64,000 nucleotides of DNA, taken from contig CM077593.1 of assembly GCA_039654915.1 (NCBI GenBank), positions 55,124,501 through 55,188,500 on the forward strand, written 5' to 3'. Below are positions 32,152 to 42,967 of this stretch, piece after piece. Both the position numbers and the translations under genes were made by a program. This stretch comes from Aquilaria yunnanensis. Lineage: Eukaryota; Streptophyta; Magnoliopsida; Malvales; Thymelaeaceae. Position 1 is the first letter of the stretch, and every line of letters begins with the position of its first letter. The notes below the pieces were generated by a model. It was not told the origin of the DNA. It did not search any database and saw only the letters and a program-made list of their open reading frames with translations.

Positions 32152-34632
32152 TGTTACCACCTCACAAAATGGGAGAATTACAAGTGTGTCATAATGGCTA
32201 AAAACCATTATATTGTGTAATTCTCACCATAGTGATTGTAGTGTGGGGGGGAAAAAGGTATAGTCAACACCTCCTTAAAAGTGTTCCAAGTTGGTAACTT
32301 GGTCCCCAAGAAAAGCCTTAAGGATTGCTTGTTTGTCAAGCAACCTATGGACATTTTTTTAAGATTTTGAAAATTCGGGTACTCATTGGCAAAACTTTAA
32401 CAAAAGAGATTTGGAGAGTTATGGGAAGGATATGAATGGTTTGAAAGTGCTATTGGAGGACCAAATTGCTTATGGAAGATAACTAAGGGCAAAGAAAACA
32501 CAAAAAGGCATAAAGTACCTAGGTGTCCTAATGTAGGCCTTAAGATGTGTATGTCTATGACTTAAGTCAAATGGAAGTTTTGTGGGGTTATCCCACATAA
32601 GGAGGTCTACTAAAGGAAGATAAGGATGGTCAAACATGGACCAAGAGATTAAGACTAAGAAACAATAGTCTTGTGGCAAGGAAAATGACATAAGACAAGG
32701 TTAAGACTACTTAAGTGTGTTTAGTGTACTTTTGACTATTTAAGTAGTCAAGACCACCTTTGCTTCTCTAAATTTCGGCCTCCACCAGCAAAAAGAAAGC
32801 CAGCCCTCTCCTCCACACTTCCTCCATAGCCACCATACCTTGAAACTCAAAACTACTTGCAGTTGAAGTCAAGGAAGCACAATTGGAAGCTATTTGGTGC
32901 TATTGCTTGAGTGCACCTAGGATCAAGCTCCAATTTCAGCATACCCATCAAGGTAAGGGTTCTCTTGCTCTCATGGATTGTTTTCTTCAATTTTCAAACA
33001 TCCATGGAGCTAGGGCTAAGCTTGGAAGAGAGCCATGTGCTTGATGAACCAAGCTTAGTGAGGGGAGTGCACTCATTGAAGGTTTTGTGACCTAGTGTGA
33101 AGTGCACAGTGATGGCAGCAAATTCCTGAGTTTCTAGAGCCCAAAAGTTAGTACTAATTAGTGTTAAAATCCTCTTGAGATCAAGCATTAGCTTGAGGAG
33201 GGCTGCCATAGTGTTTTGGTTAGGTTTATTATGTGTTTTATGGACTAACCTATGGTGTATGTTGCTGCCACATTTCATGTGTTCGTTGTTTGTGTTTGGC
33301 TGCCGCATTTGGTTGCTATATCTTGTATATATGCATTGTAGTTTTTGTGTTTTAGTGTCTTTGGATGCAGGTTTTAATTAGGATCACATTACCTTAATAA
33401 ACCAAGTGTTACCCTTACTAAGTTTCTCAATGAAACTCACTCCCCTCAATTCTGTCATTTCAGGTCCAGCAGAAAGATCACCTTCAAACTAACCTTTGTA
33501 CTTTGATTTTTGATCTGAAATTTCAGTTACATGAACTTCCGTATGTCTAGTTGGGATCTGGAAATTTTGGTGATTTTAGGAGCACATTTGGTTTTTTTAA
33601 TGGTGGTACTTATTTTGTTGTGCAGCAGCAGTCCAGCATCCTGTTTTTGGAGTCCATTGTGTCACAGGACCTCCTGTAATCTAGGGTGCGTATTTAGCTG
33701 AGATAAGACCATATTGTAGTGAATGTATGCATGTATGTGTAGTGTGCGTAAAATCAGAAAATTATGAGAACATTTGAGTAATGTTTTGGCTATGTAAGTG
33801 ATGTGGTGCAAAGCTGCCTAAGTATGAATGATGGGCTGCTTACTTGTAAATTCTGTTTTGATCACATAAAGTTGTTAAAAAAAAGGGAATGTAATTCCTA
33901 TGTGTAATGGAAATGTATAGCATAGCCTTGGAGGGCTTTCCCCTTGGGAATGAAGTGTTTGCATGGTTTGGAAAAATTGTATGGGCAAAATGGTCGAAAA
34001 GTTGCCAGAATTTTGACTCTGGACCTAAAGTTTAATATCTCAATCTTTACAATGAATCTTGGTATGAAGTTTTGAAGACACCTAGAGGACATATATAGGG
34101 TTAACTCGGATTTGGAATTTCTGAATTTAGATCCCTGTAGCCAAAGATATGATGTTGCAAAATTGGCTTAGTTACTGTTCATTTGGTCAGAATTTTGTAA
34201 CCAACTTCAAAAATCCATAACTTGGTCCATAGGTGGGCTATTGATGTAAAAAAAAATTCCTCTGTTTGCTCAGTCTCCACTTGATAATGGAGCAAATAAA
34301 ATATGGGGTTATGTGGCTGGAATGATACAGTTTATTACTGAAAGTTACAAGGGCAGTAGCTGGTCAATAGAACTTAATAAGATTGCCTAATGTGTGGAAG
34401 CCAAAACTAAGGCTTGTGCTAGTGTTTTCCTTCTTAGCTGCCATAGTTTGCATAAATTTGAATATGTGTGTTATGGTTAGACCAATATGCATGTATTTAC
34501 ATAGTGCTCAAGAGGGTCACTTGAGTATGTACACTAGGGGTGTTGTTCTAATGACCTACAGGACACACCAAACCTAGGAGTTTAAATGCACAGTTTTGGC
34601 ACCATAACTGGACTACCCCGGAATGGGTAACA
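32152..34632 (+). repeat. Element C 5' LTR (family K)
   Basis: 2481 bp, TGTTACC to GGGTAACA, followed five bases later by an intact primer site. It lacks both internal duplications found in the LTR of A. A small G-run occurs near 32244-32250. It starts in the middle of element B's reverse transcriptase, so C is a self-family insertion. Confidence 0.9.
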
Positions 34633-34637
34633 GAAGT

Positions 34638-34649
34638 TGGTATCAGAGC
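34638..34649 (+). other. Element C primer-binding site
   Basis: TGGTATCAGAGC is the consensus plant initiator-tRNA-Met complement, five bases after the LTR. Confidence 0.9.
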
Positions 34650-34783
34650 ATGGTTTATACATGTACGTAGCATATAGTTGCATTGCATGCATCTACATAT
34701 ATGAACTCAGTTTGGTCAGCTGCTAGTGTCAAGTACCATTGAAATACCTATGATCTATATATGTGCTCTACGGTGAATCATCA

Positions 34784-36327
34784 ATGCAGGAAGTAAACAT
34801 GGTTGCCACAAGGAGAGGGGAACCACCCAAAAGGCCTCCTACTAATTCTGGGTAGCAAAGAAATCAATAGAATAAAGGGAATCAAGGGCAACAGGGGGTA
34901 CCAAACGCTGAAGTGCCTCAGGTTTGGTTAGAGCTTCAGAGGAACTTAGCTCTAATCAACGAAAACTTAATGAGGCTGATTCAAGGATAGCAGCAGGGAG
35001 TCGAAGTAGCTCCAGCAGATCCAGCTTGGGATGCACAGCTACAACCAGAAGAGGATACTAGGAACACATCTAAATATGTTCCTTCTGGAAGCTTAGAAGA
35101 CACAAATGATGAGACCATTAAGGTGGAAGATGAGGATAGGACAAATCCAAGAGGCAGAAAAGTAAGATCTGAGATTGGTCAGGTGTCCAGGACCAATCCC
35201 TCAGTTTATGACCATTCCTGCACTAGGAATGAGATTGAGGAAGGCCGCGAGAGAACATCCAGGAGAAGACAGAGAGATCATAGAGAGCATCACCAGATAG
35301 AGGAGTCTCATAGATCCAGGAGACATAGATCAGACGATCTAGAGGGCCTAGATGAGGTCAGACTGTTGGAGAGGTTACAAGGCCTAAGACCTCCATAGTT
35401 TGATGGAAGAGCTGGGCCAGAGAGAGCTGAGGAGTGGTTAATCTTCATAGAAAAGATGTTTGAGAGGATGCCAGTCAGCTCCACCAAGAAGGTGTCACTG
35501 GCTACTTACAACTTGGTAGGAAGTGCAAAGATGTGGTGAAGAAACACCAGAGACAGGTATGCTTTCCAGAAGGGCAGAAGGCCAGGAAGAGATATTGAGA
35601 TGAGCTGGCCAGAGTTTACATAGTTGTTCCAGGAACAGTACATCAGTGATGCCATCAAGGATATGAAGCAAGCTAAATTTGATGGTCTAAGGCAGGACAA
35701 CCATAGTGTCATAGAGTATGAGCACAAATTCAATCAGTTGGTGAGGTACGCTCCTCAGTATCATGGATTGGAGGAATTGAAGGCCAAAAGATTTGTGAGA
35801 GGCCTAAAGTTAGACATTAGAAAGGCTGTTAGACCTTTTGGAGCAATTACATGCTATGAAGCAATGCAGAAAGCTCTATTAGTAGATCAAAAAGAGTTTG
35901 AGACTAAGTACTTTCCCAGTGGACCAGGGGAAAGTAGTCGGGCAGGAGGAAAGCAGAAGAAGGCAACACATGGCCAAGGAATTGCCAAGAATTCTCATCT
36001 TGGTGGTGAGGGCAAGGTTAAGGGGAAGTTCCCTGGCCTAAGGTGCCCTAAATGCAACAAGTTTCATGGGAAGAAACCTTGCCATTTTGACACCCAAGCA
36101 TGTCTAAAATGTGGATCCATGGTTCATTGGATCAAAGACTGCCCACAGGTTGAAAGGAGGTCAGAAGACCAAGTTCCAGTAAGGCCTATTGGGGCAGGGC
36201 CTAGGTGGGGAGCACCTAGGGAGGGACAACAGAGGCCAGTTCCTCCAGTGCAGAGAGATGGCAGAGTCTTCCGAGTGGAAAGGCCAGAGACATCAAAGCA
36301 GGGAGGAGCACTAAGAGGTAACATTTA
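34784..36327 (+). pseudogene. Element C gag, decayed
   Basis: It begins MQEVNMVATRRGEPP. The capsid-like part and zinc knuckles are open at 35624-36327: VIEYEHKFNQLVRYAPQYHG, AKRFVRGLKLDIRKAVRPFG, CPKCNKFHGKKPCHFDTQAC and CLKCGSMVHWIKDC, an intact CX2CX4HX4C knuckle. The C-terminal tail is Pro/Arg/Gln-rich. Stops near 34852, 34988, 35396, 35538 and 35622 break the N-terminal half. It is better preserved than the gag of A. Confidence 0.84.
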
Positions 36328-36631
36328 ACTTAATGGTATGCTTGTTAATGTTCTATTTGATACTGGTGCATCTGTGTCTATAATGGTTAGGAAATTTGTT
36401 GATGCCATAAAATTGCCTACTGAAATCATGCCTAGGATATCCTTAGTGAAAATAGCAGGTAGTCAATGTCTTTTCACTAATGACCTAGATAAAGATTATG
36501 AGCTAATAGTAGGAAAGACTAAGGTTATGACTAATCTGCTAGTGTTGGACATTCCTAACTATGATTTAGTGCTAGGTATAAATTGGCTTGCTATGCATAA
36601 CATAAGAATTGATTGTGCTAAGAGGGAAATC
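36328..36631 (+). pseudogene. Element C protease, cut off
   Basis: MLVNVLFDTGASVSIMVRKF shows the DTGAS active site. The frame continues through YELIVGKTKVMTNLLVLDIP and NYDLVLGINWLAMHNIRIDC before it stops being family K at GAAATC (36626-36631), where T2 RNase H begins in the opposite direction. Downstream pol and the 3' LTR of C are absent. Confidence 0.85.
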
Positions 36632-36994
36632 TGCCAATGCTTGGGCTTTTATGGCCTTCCCAGGCTCATACGTGATTTCGTGTTCACCAAGCTCTATGCA
36701 CCACTTGGAGAGCCTTCCTGAATGATCAACTCTCTTCATAACATCCCGTAGTGGTAGACTACTTCGGACGATGATGGGGTGAGCCTGGAAATATGGTCGC
36801 AGTCTTCTTCCTGCAAGCACCAAGGCGTATATAGCTTTTTGAAGCAAAGGGTACCTGACTTCGGCGCCATGCAGGGACTTACTGACGTAGTAGACCGGCC
36901 ATTGTTTCGGCCCTTCTTCTTTCACCAGGACCGAGCTCATGGCCTTTTCTGTGACGGCGAGGTACAGTACGAGGGGTTCTCCCTCCCGAGGTTG
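36632..36994 (-). pseudogene. T2 RNase H fragment
   Basis: In the same frame as the T2 polyprotein, after its single stop: QPREGEPLVLYLAV, SSVLVKEEGPKQWPVYYVSK, YALVLAGRRLRPYFQAHPII and CIELGEHEITYEPGKAIKAQ. It ends at the junction with element C. The second RNase H, integrase, antisense gene and 3' LTR of T2 are lost. Confidence 0.85.
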
Positions 36995-39900
36995 TCACAG
37001 AGTCGGCAGGCTGGCCAGGTAGACTTTGAGTTCTTCCCAGGCCTTTTGGCAATCTTCGTCCCAAGGATGATTGTTTCTTCCGAGGTCGCCTTCCATCTTT
37101 GCTGCCTTTGTGAGGACTTTGAAGAAAGGTCTACACCTATCTCCGTACCTGGAAAGAAACCTGCTCAGAGAGGTTATTCTTCCGGTTAGTCTCTGCACGT
37201 CTTTGACTGTGGCAGGAGTTCGGAACTCAAGCAGAGCCTTAATCTTTTCAGGATTGGCGTCGATGCCTCTTTCGGATACCATGTACCCAACAAATTTTCC
37301 CGAGGTCACGCCGAAGATACACTTCTCGGGATTAAGGTGAATCCCGAAGGCTCTGAGCTTTTGGAAGGTTTCCTCCAAATCTGCAACGTGGTAGCCGGGC
37401 AGCTTGCTTTTGACTATCATATCATCAACATATACCTCCATGTTTCTCCCCATTTGGTCCTTGAAGACCTTGTTCATCAGTCTCTGGTAGGTGGCTCCTG
37501 CATTTTTGAGCCCGAAGGGCATTCTGACATAGCAGTACGTTCCTCCCTCGGTGATGAAGGCAGTTTTCTCTTCATCTTCGGGGTCCATCCTTATCTGATG
37601 GTAGCCGCTGAAGGCATCTAGGAAGCTCAGGAGCCCGTATTCGGCCGTTGAATCTACCAGTTGATCTATTGGCGGGAGGGGAAATGAGTCTTTCGGGCAA
37701 GCATCGTTCAAGTTTCTGAAATCAATGCACATCCGGAGTTTGCTGCTACCTTCTTTTGTGGCGATGACCACGTTGCTTAACCATTCGGGGTATTTTACCT
37801 CCCTGATAACTTCAGCATCCAATAGGCGCTGGACTTCGATTTTCACGAAGTTGCTTTTGTGGGCTGAGATGCTTCGTTTCTTTTCCCTGATAGGTTTTGC
37901 TTCCGGGCTTACTTTGAGGCTGTGCTGTATTATGCCAGGGTTCACTCCTGGCATGTCTTTCGGCGAGTAGGCAAACAGATCTTTATTTTTCAGCAGAAAG
38001 GATACAAGATTTTCCTTGTCACCTTTGGCCAAGCTCTTCCCTATTCGGGTAGATTGTCCTGGGACAAGATCTACTGCTTCCGTTTCTGCTTCTGTGGGAT
38101 CTCCTTCTTTGCCTTTCTCCTGCGCCTTTGCCTCCACCGTTTGTGTAGAGTTGTTTGCCGGAGCCTTTCGTGCTTTTACAACCACCTTTCTTACCTCGGC
38201 TTGGTCGATGAAGACCTCTGCATCTCCATCCTTGGTGGCGAATGTGACAGTCAAGTACTTCACATCGGGGCGAATGTGCAGGTTCCCCTGAGTCTGCCTT
38301 CCAAGGATGGCGTTGTACGAAGACGGGACATCCATGACGATGAATCTTGCCACTGTGGACGCGTACAACTCAGCTGCTCCATCTACTGAAGTGCCTTTCA
38401 TCATCAAGGGGAGGTCGATCCATCCGAGGACGGGTAGTTCGGATGGCCCAACGCCGAAGGTGGGCGTGGTGACAGGTTTAAGCTCGCTGCTGGAGATGCC
38501 CAAGCTCGGCAGTAAGTGCGAGAATAGGACGTCAGCATTTGAGCCATCATCAAGCAACACTCTCTTGACGTCCCAGTTCCCTATTCTCGCCATTATCAGC
38601 AGCGGGTCGTCGTGGGGGAAGACGACGGTGGAGCCATCTTTGCGAGCCAGTTTCTTTGATGGACTTTGATACTCCATAACTGCAATTTCTCTGGCCTTCC
38701 GCTTTCTTTCCGACGATGGGAGCCCCGTGGTGATGGTTTGGATGACCCCTACTGGAGGTGGAAGGCGCCTTTTTGGACTTCTGTTTCTCCGCCTGTCGGA
38801 GTCATAGTCCTCATTTTCGGCCCTCTCTTCCTCCTCTTTTCTGCCTTTTGGGGAGGGCATCCGCAGGTATTTGTGAAGTTGGCCCTGTTTGATCAGCGAC
38901 TCTATGTACTTCTTCAGCTGGAAGCAGTCTTCGGTGTCATGACCGTGGTCGCGATGAAACTGGCAGAACTTCTTGGCATTCTTCTTATTATCGGCGGCCA
39001 TGGCCTTTGGCCGCCGAATCTGCGTCCCTTGCCTTTCCAGCGCCATGAGAATGTTGGTCCGTGTCGTGCTCAAGGGCGTGAAACTTTGAGGTTTCCTTCC
39101 TCGCATTCGTCGTGGTAGGCCTGTGTGTTCAGAAAGATGCCGAGCTTGCTGACTGGACCCTTCGGCGCGGTGATGATCAGACTTCGGCCCCGCCATCCTC
39201 AATTCCTCGGCTGTCATGTGCTGCTCTGCCCTTCGGTAAAATTCTCCGAGGGTTTCCGGGGGGTCCTTTGAGAACTCGTAGAACAGCTGTGAGTCACGCC
39301 GAAGGCCCCGTGTCATAGCGAGGATGCGGATTTCGGGCCGGAAGTCCGGGACGCTGAGTGCTTCCCTGTTGAATCGTTCGACATAGTCTCGGATTGTCTC
39401 TCCGTTTCTCTGCTCTATGTCGAACATCTGCACAGGCATTTTGGCCGTCGGCCTGCTCCTAATGAACTGCTGGGTGAAGGCTGTGGACAACTCCTGGAAC
39501 TCAGTGATAGTCCCTGGGGGCAAGGAATTGTACCATGCTGTTGCTGGGCCCGTGAGGGTGACTTCGAAGCATTTGCACATGGTAGCGTCATCAGCTCCGT
39601 GCATTATCATGCTCCATCTGTACTTCGTCAGATGGGCCTGTGGATCAGTCCGGCCATCATAGATCTCCAGCCTAGGCACTCTGAAGTCGCCTGGCATAGC
39701 TGCCTCAACGACGGCGCGAATAAACGGGGAGTCATCTTCGCATAATGCCCCCGATAGCCTGTCCCAAACGGGTTTTCTGGCCACTTGCTTCTCCACTCTG
39801 TCCAGCCGTGCCAATATCCTTTCCATAAGCGCAGTGGCACTAGGACCATTTTCGCGGGAGGGAGATCGACGGCGCCTCTTCGGGGAGCGAGTTCGGCGCG

Positions 39901-40390
39901 GAGGGGTCAGGGACCTCGCCTCGGGCGACGAACTGCTTCCCTGTGAGACTCTCGGTTGCTTGGACCCGGTTTGTCCCACAGGCCGTTTCCCGAGGGCTAT
40001 ATCTTCTGTGGATGATTCTCCGTGAGGCTCTCCACTTCCTGAACTGCGGTATGTAGACTTGGGGCTTCTCTCCCGAGGGCGTGCTGATGAGGAGGGTTTC
40101 TGGGCCTGTGACTGCTGTGGCCATCTTTGGTCGATCTGCTGAGTCATTTCAGCAACGACCGAGCGCTGAAAGTCCCTCAAGAAGCTCATGGTGATTACCA
40201 GAGGGCGGTCTTCCTCAGGCGTAGAAGTCTCTGGGAATGTCTGCTCAGCGGCCGGTTGTATGTCAGGCGCGGACGAGGACCTTGGGAGTCCCTTGTCCTT
40301 AGAATGCCGAGTCTCAACGACGGCGATTTGTGAGCGGGTTCCCACAGACGGCGCCAAATGATGGCCTGGGGCCTCATCGTTGTGAGTCAT
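36995..40390 (-). CDS. T2 gag-protease-reverse transcriptase polyprotein, 1131 codons open
   Basis: The longest and best preserved frame in the window. I choose the Met at 40390 because four other T LTRs keep a Met at exactly this place; an in-frame Met at 40447 also exists. The residues over the primer site are HHLAPSVGT. Approximate layout: charged Ser/Arg-rich N-terminal region to residue 230; capsid-like domain 235-400 (LEIYDGRTDPQAHLTKYRWS; TAWYNSLPPG; RDYVERFNREALSVPDFRPE); zinc-knuckle-like CQFHRDHGHDTEDC near 473; protease with VLLDDGSNADVLF near 610; reverse transcriptase from about 840 with MCIDFRNLNDACPKDSFPLP and intact YVDD (37432-37421, about residue 987). The stop at 36997-36995 is TGA where T5 has CGA, so it is probably a deaminated Arg codon. 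Reading continues in frame beyond it to the junction at 36631. Confidence 0.9.
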   Translation of the reverse strand: MTHNDEAPGHHLAPSVGTRSQIAVVETRHSKDKGLPRSSSAPDIQPAAEQTFPETSTPEEDRPLVITMSFLRDFQRSVVAEMTQQIDQRWPQQSQAQKPSSSARPRERSPKSTYRSSGSGEPHGESSTEDIALGKRPVGQTGSKQPRVSQGSSSSPEARSLTPPRRTRSPKRRRRSPSRENGPSATALMERILARLDRVEKQVARKPVWDRLSGALCEDDSPFIRAVVEAAMPGDFRVPRLEIYDGRTDPQAHLTKYRWSMIMHGADDATMCKCFEVTLTGPATAWYNSLPPGTITEFQELSTAFTQQFIRSRPTAKMPVQMFDIEQRNGETIRDYVERFNREALSVPDFRPEIRILAMTRGLRRDSQLFYEFSKDPPETLGEFYRRAEQHMTAEELRMAGPKSDHHRAEGSSQQARHLSEHTGLPRRMRGRKPQSFTPLSTTRTNILMALERQGTQIRRPKAMAADNKKNAKKFCQFHRDHGHDTEDCFQLKKYIESLIKQGQLHKYLRMPSPKGRKEEEERAENEDYDSDRRRNRSPKRRLPPPVGVIQTITTGLPSSERKRKAREIAVMEYQSPSKKLARKDGSTVVFPHDDPLLIMARIGNWDVKRVLLDDGSNADVLFSHLLPSLGISSSELKPVTTPTFGVGPSELPVLGWIDLPLMMKGTSVDGAAELYASTVARFIVMDVPSSYNAILGRQTQGNLHIRPDVKYLTVTFATKDGDAEVFIDQAEVRKVVVKARKAPANNSTQTVEAKAQEKGKEGDPTEAETEAVDLVPGQSTRIGKSLAKGDKENLVSFLLKNKDLFAYSPKDMPGVNPGIIQHSLKVSPEAKPIREKKRSISAHKSNFVKIEVQRLLDAEVIREVKYPEWLSNVVIATKEGSSKLRMCIDFRNLNDACPKDSFPLPPIDQLVDSTAEYGLLSFLDAFSGYHQIRMDPEDEEKTAFITEGGTYCYVRMPFGLKNAGATYQRLMNKVFKDQMGRNMEVYVDDMIVKSKLPGYHVADLEETFQKLRAFGIHLNPEKCIFGVTSGKFVGYMVSERGIDANPEKIKALLEFRTPATVKDVQRLTGRITSLSRFLSRYGDRCRPFFKVLTKAAKMEGDLGRNNHPWDEDCQKAWEELKVYLASLPTL
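40341..40358 (-). other. T2 primer-binding site
   Basis: TTTGGCGCCGTCTGTGGG on the minus strand, next to the LTR end CATCA. It is inside the open gag frame. Confidence 0.8.
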
Positions 40391-41225
40391 GATGACTGTT
40401 GGAGAGACTTCTAGGAGGAAGAACGCCTGGAAGGTGGATCGCCCCAAGGAGAGTACCTGAAAAGCTGGTAAACAGGGTTAGGAGGCCCCCGGAGTGTTTT
40501 TTCGGGGGGTGAGCCTCCGACGCCCAAGTCAGTGGTGGCCGGAAAAAGGAGAAAGTCACTAGCTCAAAGAGAAAGGCAGAAAAGTCTCGCCTGGTATTTT
40601 CTCAGAGTGTGGGAGCTGTATCTCCGGCCAACCAACCTCCTGTCAAGTATTTAGTTCCTATATATATAGGAATACCTAGCCCGTTCAGATCATGACACGT
40701 GTGCGGTCGGATGCTCCTGAACTTCTGGGCGTAGAGGACAGATAGTTGGTAACCAGATGCCCTCGAGCCTTGTGCTGAGACGGGCCATGATGTGATTCTG
40801 ATGGCGTCTGCGCGTTAGGGCGGCTTTTTACGTCTGTGGTGGGACGTGTCAGAGACTTCCTTAAATGCTTCCTTAAATGCTCCTGCCGTACTCCCGAGGT
40901 CCCTGGGCGAGGTCGTCCTCTAGTTCGGACAGAGCCTCTTCGGGAAGCATACCCTCAGTTTGGGGGTTCCCAGTTCAAGGGGGTTCCGCCTTCGGGGATA
41001 TCATGTTCGGGCAGCAATGTCTGGTGCCACTTTTCCAAAGGCGCGCTGTTCACAACCTTGGGGGCCGAATAGAGTCCTCAAGTTTTACTGGCGTGCCGAG
41101 GCTCGGAGCTCTCCGGCTATCTCCCGAGGTGCATGATTCCACCTGTTCCCGGGAAGCGCCAGTTCTTCTGGCCATTGTTGTGGCAGGGTGTTCGGCCAGA
41201 TTGAGGCGATAGCCTTTGGCTATCA
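40359..41225 (-). repeat. T2 5' LTR
   Basis: 867 bp. On the minus strand it starts TGATAGCCAAAGGCTATC (41225) and ends CATCA (40359). The first 17 bases after T form a perfect 7-bp stem with a 3-base loop (41208-41224). A TATA element lies in the 18-bp perfect palindrome TTCCTATATATATAGGAA (40655-40672). The right flank, CTAGG at 41226, should be one copy of its target duplication; the partner is lost. Confidence 0.9.
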
Positions 41226-42275
41226 CTAGGTTTCTATACTCAAGGCCAAACTTCTTCGAGGACAAAATATGGTCCTTCCTAATTTTCCCGAAGTACACCA
41301 TGAGATGGTCTTCAGAACTCCAATTCAGTTTTTCAAAGAATAAGGTCTCCTTTCTTGATCCCTTTAGGTTTCACATACAAGTTCTTAGTAATAGCAACCC
41401 TTTGCTAAAAAGCTTTTCTTCAACGTTCAGCCATCTCCCTATGTTTATCAATCATATCTAATTTGGTTCTTAAGCCAAGGTTGTTCATTTCTCTGTCAAA
41501 CACCTGTACTTTGATAGATGGTTGTATGACTTCGATAAGGATAATGGCCTTAGTGTCGAATACGAGTGAAAATGGTGTTTCACCAATAGCTCTTTTTGGA
41601 GTTGTTCGACAACTCCATAGTACACTCGAAACTTCTCCTCGCCATTTTCCCTTGGCTTCTTTCAACCTCTTCTTTATACCATCTTTTATTGTCCTATTGG
41701 ATACCTTAACTGGTCCATTGATTTAAGGATGGGTAATTGGGGCAAAGTGTAATTTTACCCCAAGGTTGGTTGCAAATTCTTGAAATCCTATATCAATGAA
41801 TTGGGAACCATTATCTGTTACTATCAATCCTGGCGCACCGAATCTGCATTTGATGTTCTTCTAGACAAACTTTTGGATGTTCTTTGTTGGAATTGTTGCT
41901 AGAGGTTCTGCCTCAATCCACTTGGTGAAATATTCTATTGCAACTATGCAGAGCTTCACCCCTCTAGAAGCCATCGAGAAAGGACCAATGAGGCCAATAC
42001 CCCAAACAACAAAAAGGCAAGGATAGTCTGCTAAGGTTATCGCTTCTGAGGGTACTCTTTGGATGGGTACATGTCGCTGACAGTTATCACATTTTTTGAC
42101 GAGCTGGCTTGCATCCTTTCTTACAGTAGGCAAGAAATATATTTGCCGAAGTAATACCACAGCAAAGGCGTCAATCCCTATGTGAGATCCACATGCTCTT
42201 TCATGGACTTGTATGCAGACTATGTCGGCGTCTTCTTCACTAATATACCTTTCAAATGGATTTTTGTACTGTTGC
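41226..42275 (-). pseudogene. T3: Tat-clade integrase fragment
   Basis: It reads on the minus strand from FERYISEED-like sequence (42270) through KKCDNCQRHVPIQRVP (zinc region, open 42160-41861), IEYFTKWIEAEPL (first catalytic block, DYFTKW changed to EYFTKW) and GEVSSVLWSCRTTPKRAIGE (41665-41420). It is bounded on the right by T4 (inserted at 42276) and on the left by the T2 LTR, so T2 and T4 both inserted into T3. The remainder of T3 is not seen. Confidence 0.82.
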
Positions 42276-42967
42276 TGATAGCCAAAGGGCTGTCACCCAA
42301 ATGACCTTTTCATCTGGCAGACTTGTCACCACCCACAGTCTGATATGCGACCAACCCCAGAACTTACACAACCCTTGGATACCTATACCACCGACTTTGG
42401 GAAAAAGACTCCCTGCCACCCTTGGGAATGGACATTACCAACCTTAGAAATATGGGTCCATCACTCTTGATAGAATAAATGCCTCCCAAAGATGGATTGG
42501 TCACCTGAGGGGGTTTCTCCAGCAGCCCTCAGGGGAATTCCTTGTCTGAAGGGATCTCAGATCCCTAATGGAGTCTTAGGGAGAAATGACAAATACAGTT
42601 GGGGGATCTCTGAGAAAAACCAGCACAAGCCCCCACCCTCTGAGCATAACCACCTATAGTTAGCTGTGGACACCTCCCTTTGAAGGTAGGAACCGAATCT
42701 AGCCGAACACATGTCTTGATCTACAGATGTTGGGCATAATGGCTTGTTCCTCCTAGCCTCTTGTAAATACTTGGGAGGCTCCCAAGTAATACGACATGGG
42801 ATTCTTTGATTCTTACTCTTTGCTCTTAGCAACCTTTCTCCCATAGACTGACTTGGGTGTCAGAGGCTCTTCCCCCACATTCTTTAGAGGTCTTGTAGAT
42901 ACCTTATCACCGGAAGTCTCTTTCTTAGGTCCAGCATGTCATACAATGAAGATACCATCGGGCATCA
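42276..42967 (+). repeat. T4 5' LTR
   Basis: 692 bp, starting TGATAGCCAAAGGGCTGTCA and ending GGGCATCA. It is in plus orientation, opposite to T1, T2, T3, T5 and T7. The five bases before it, GTTGC (42271-42275), are the presumed left target duplication. Confidence 0.88.

Noticed and set aside
37922..38389. Plus-strand open frames of 100-155 codons opposite T2 pol (also 36779-37189, 38666-39118, 39417-39662)
   Set aside because: They are shadows of the strongly coding minus strand and have no domain of their own. They lie inside gag-pol, not where the antisense gene sits.
36995..40390. Endogenous plant virus (caulimovirid) origin of the long pol frame
   Set aside because: Paired LTRs, tRNA primer site, polypurine tract, integrase and archaeal-type RNase H identify Tat-clade retrotransposons; no movement protein is seen.
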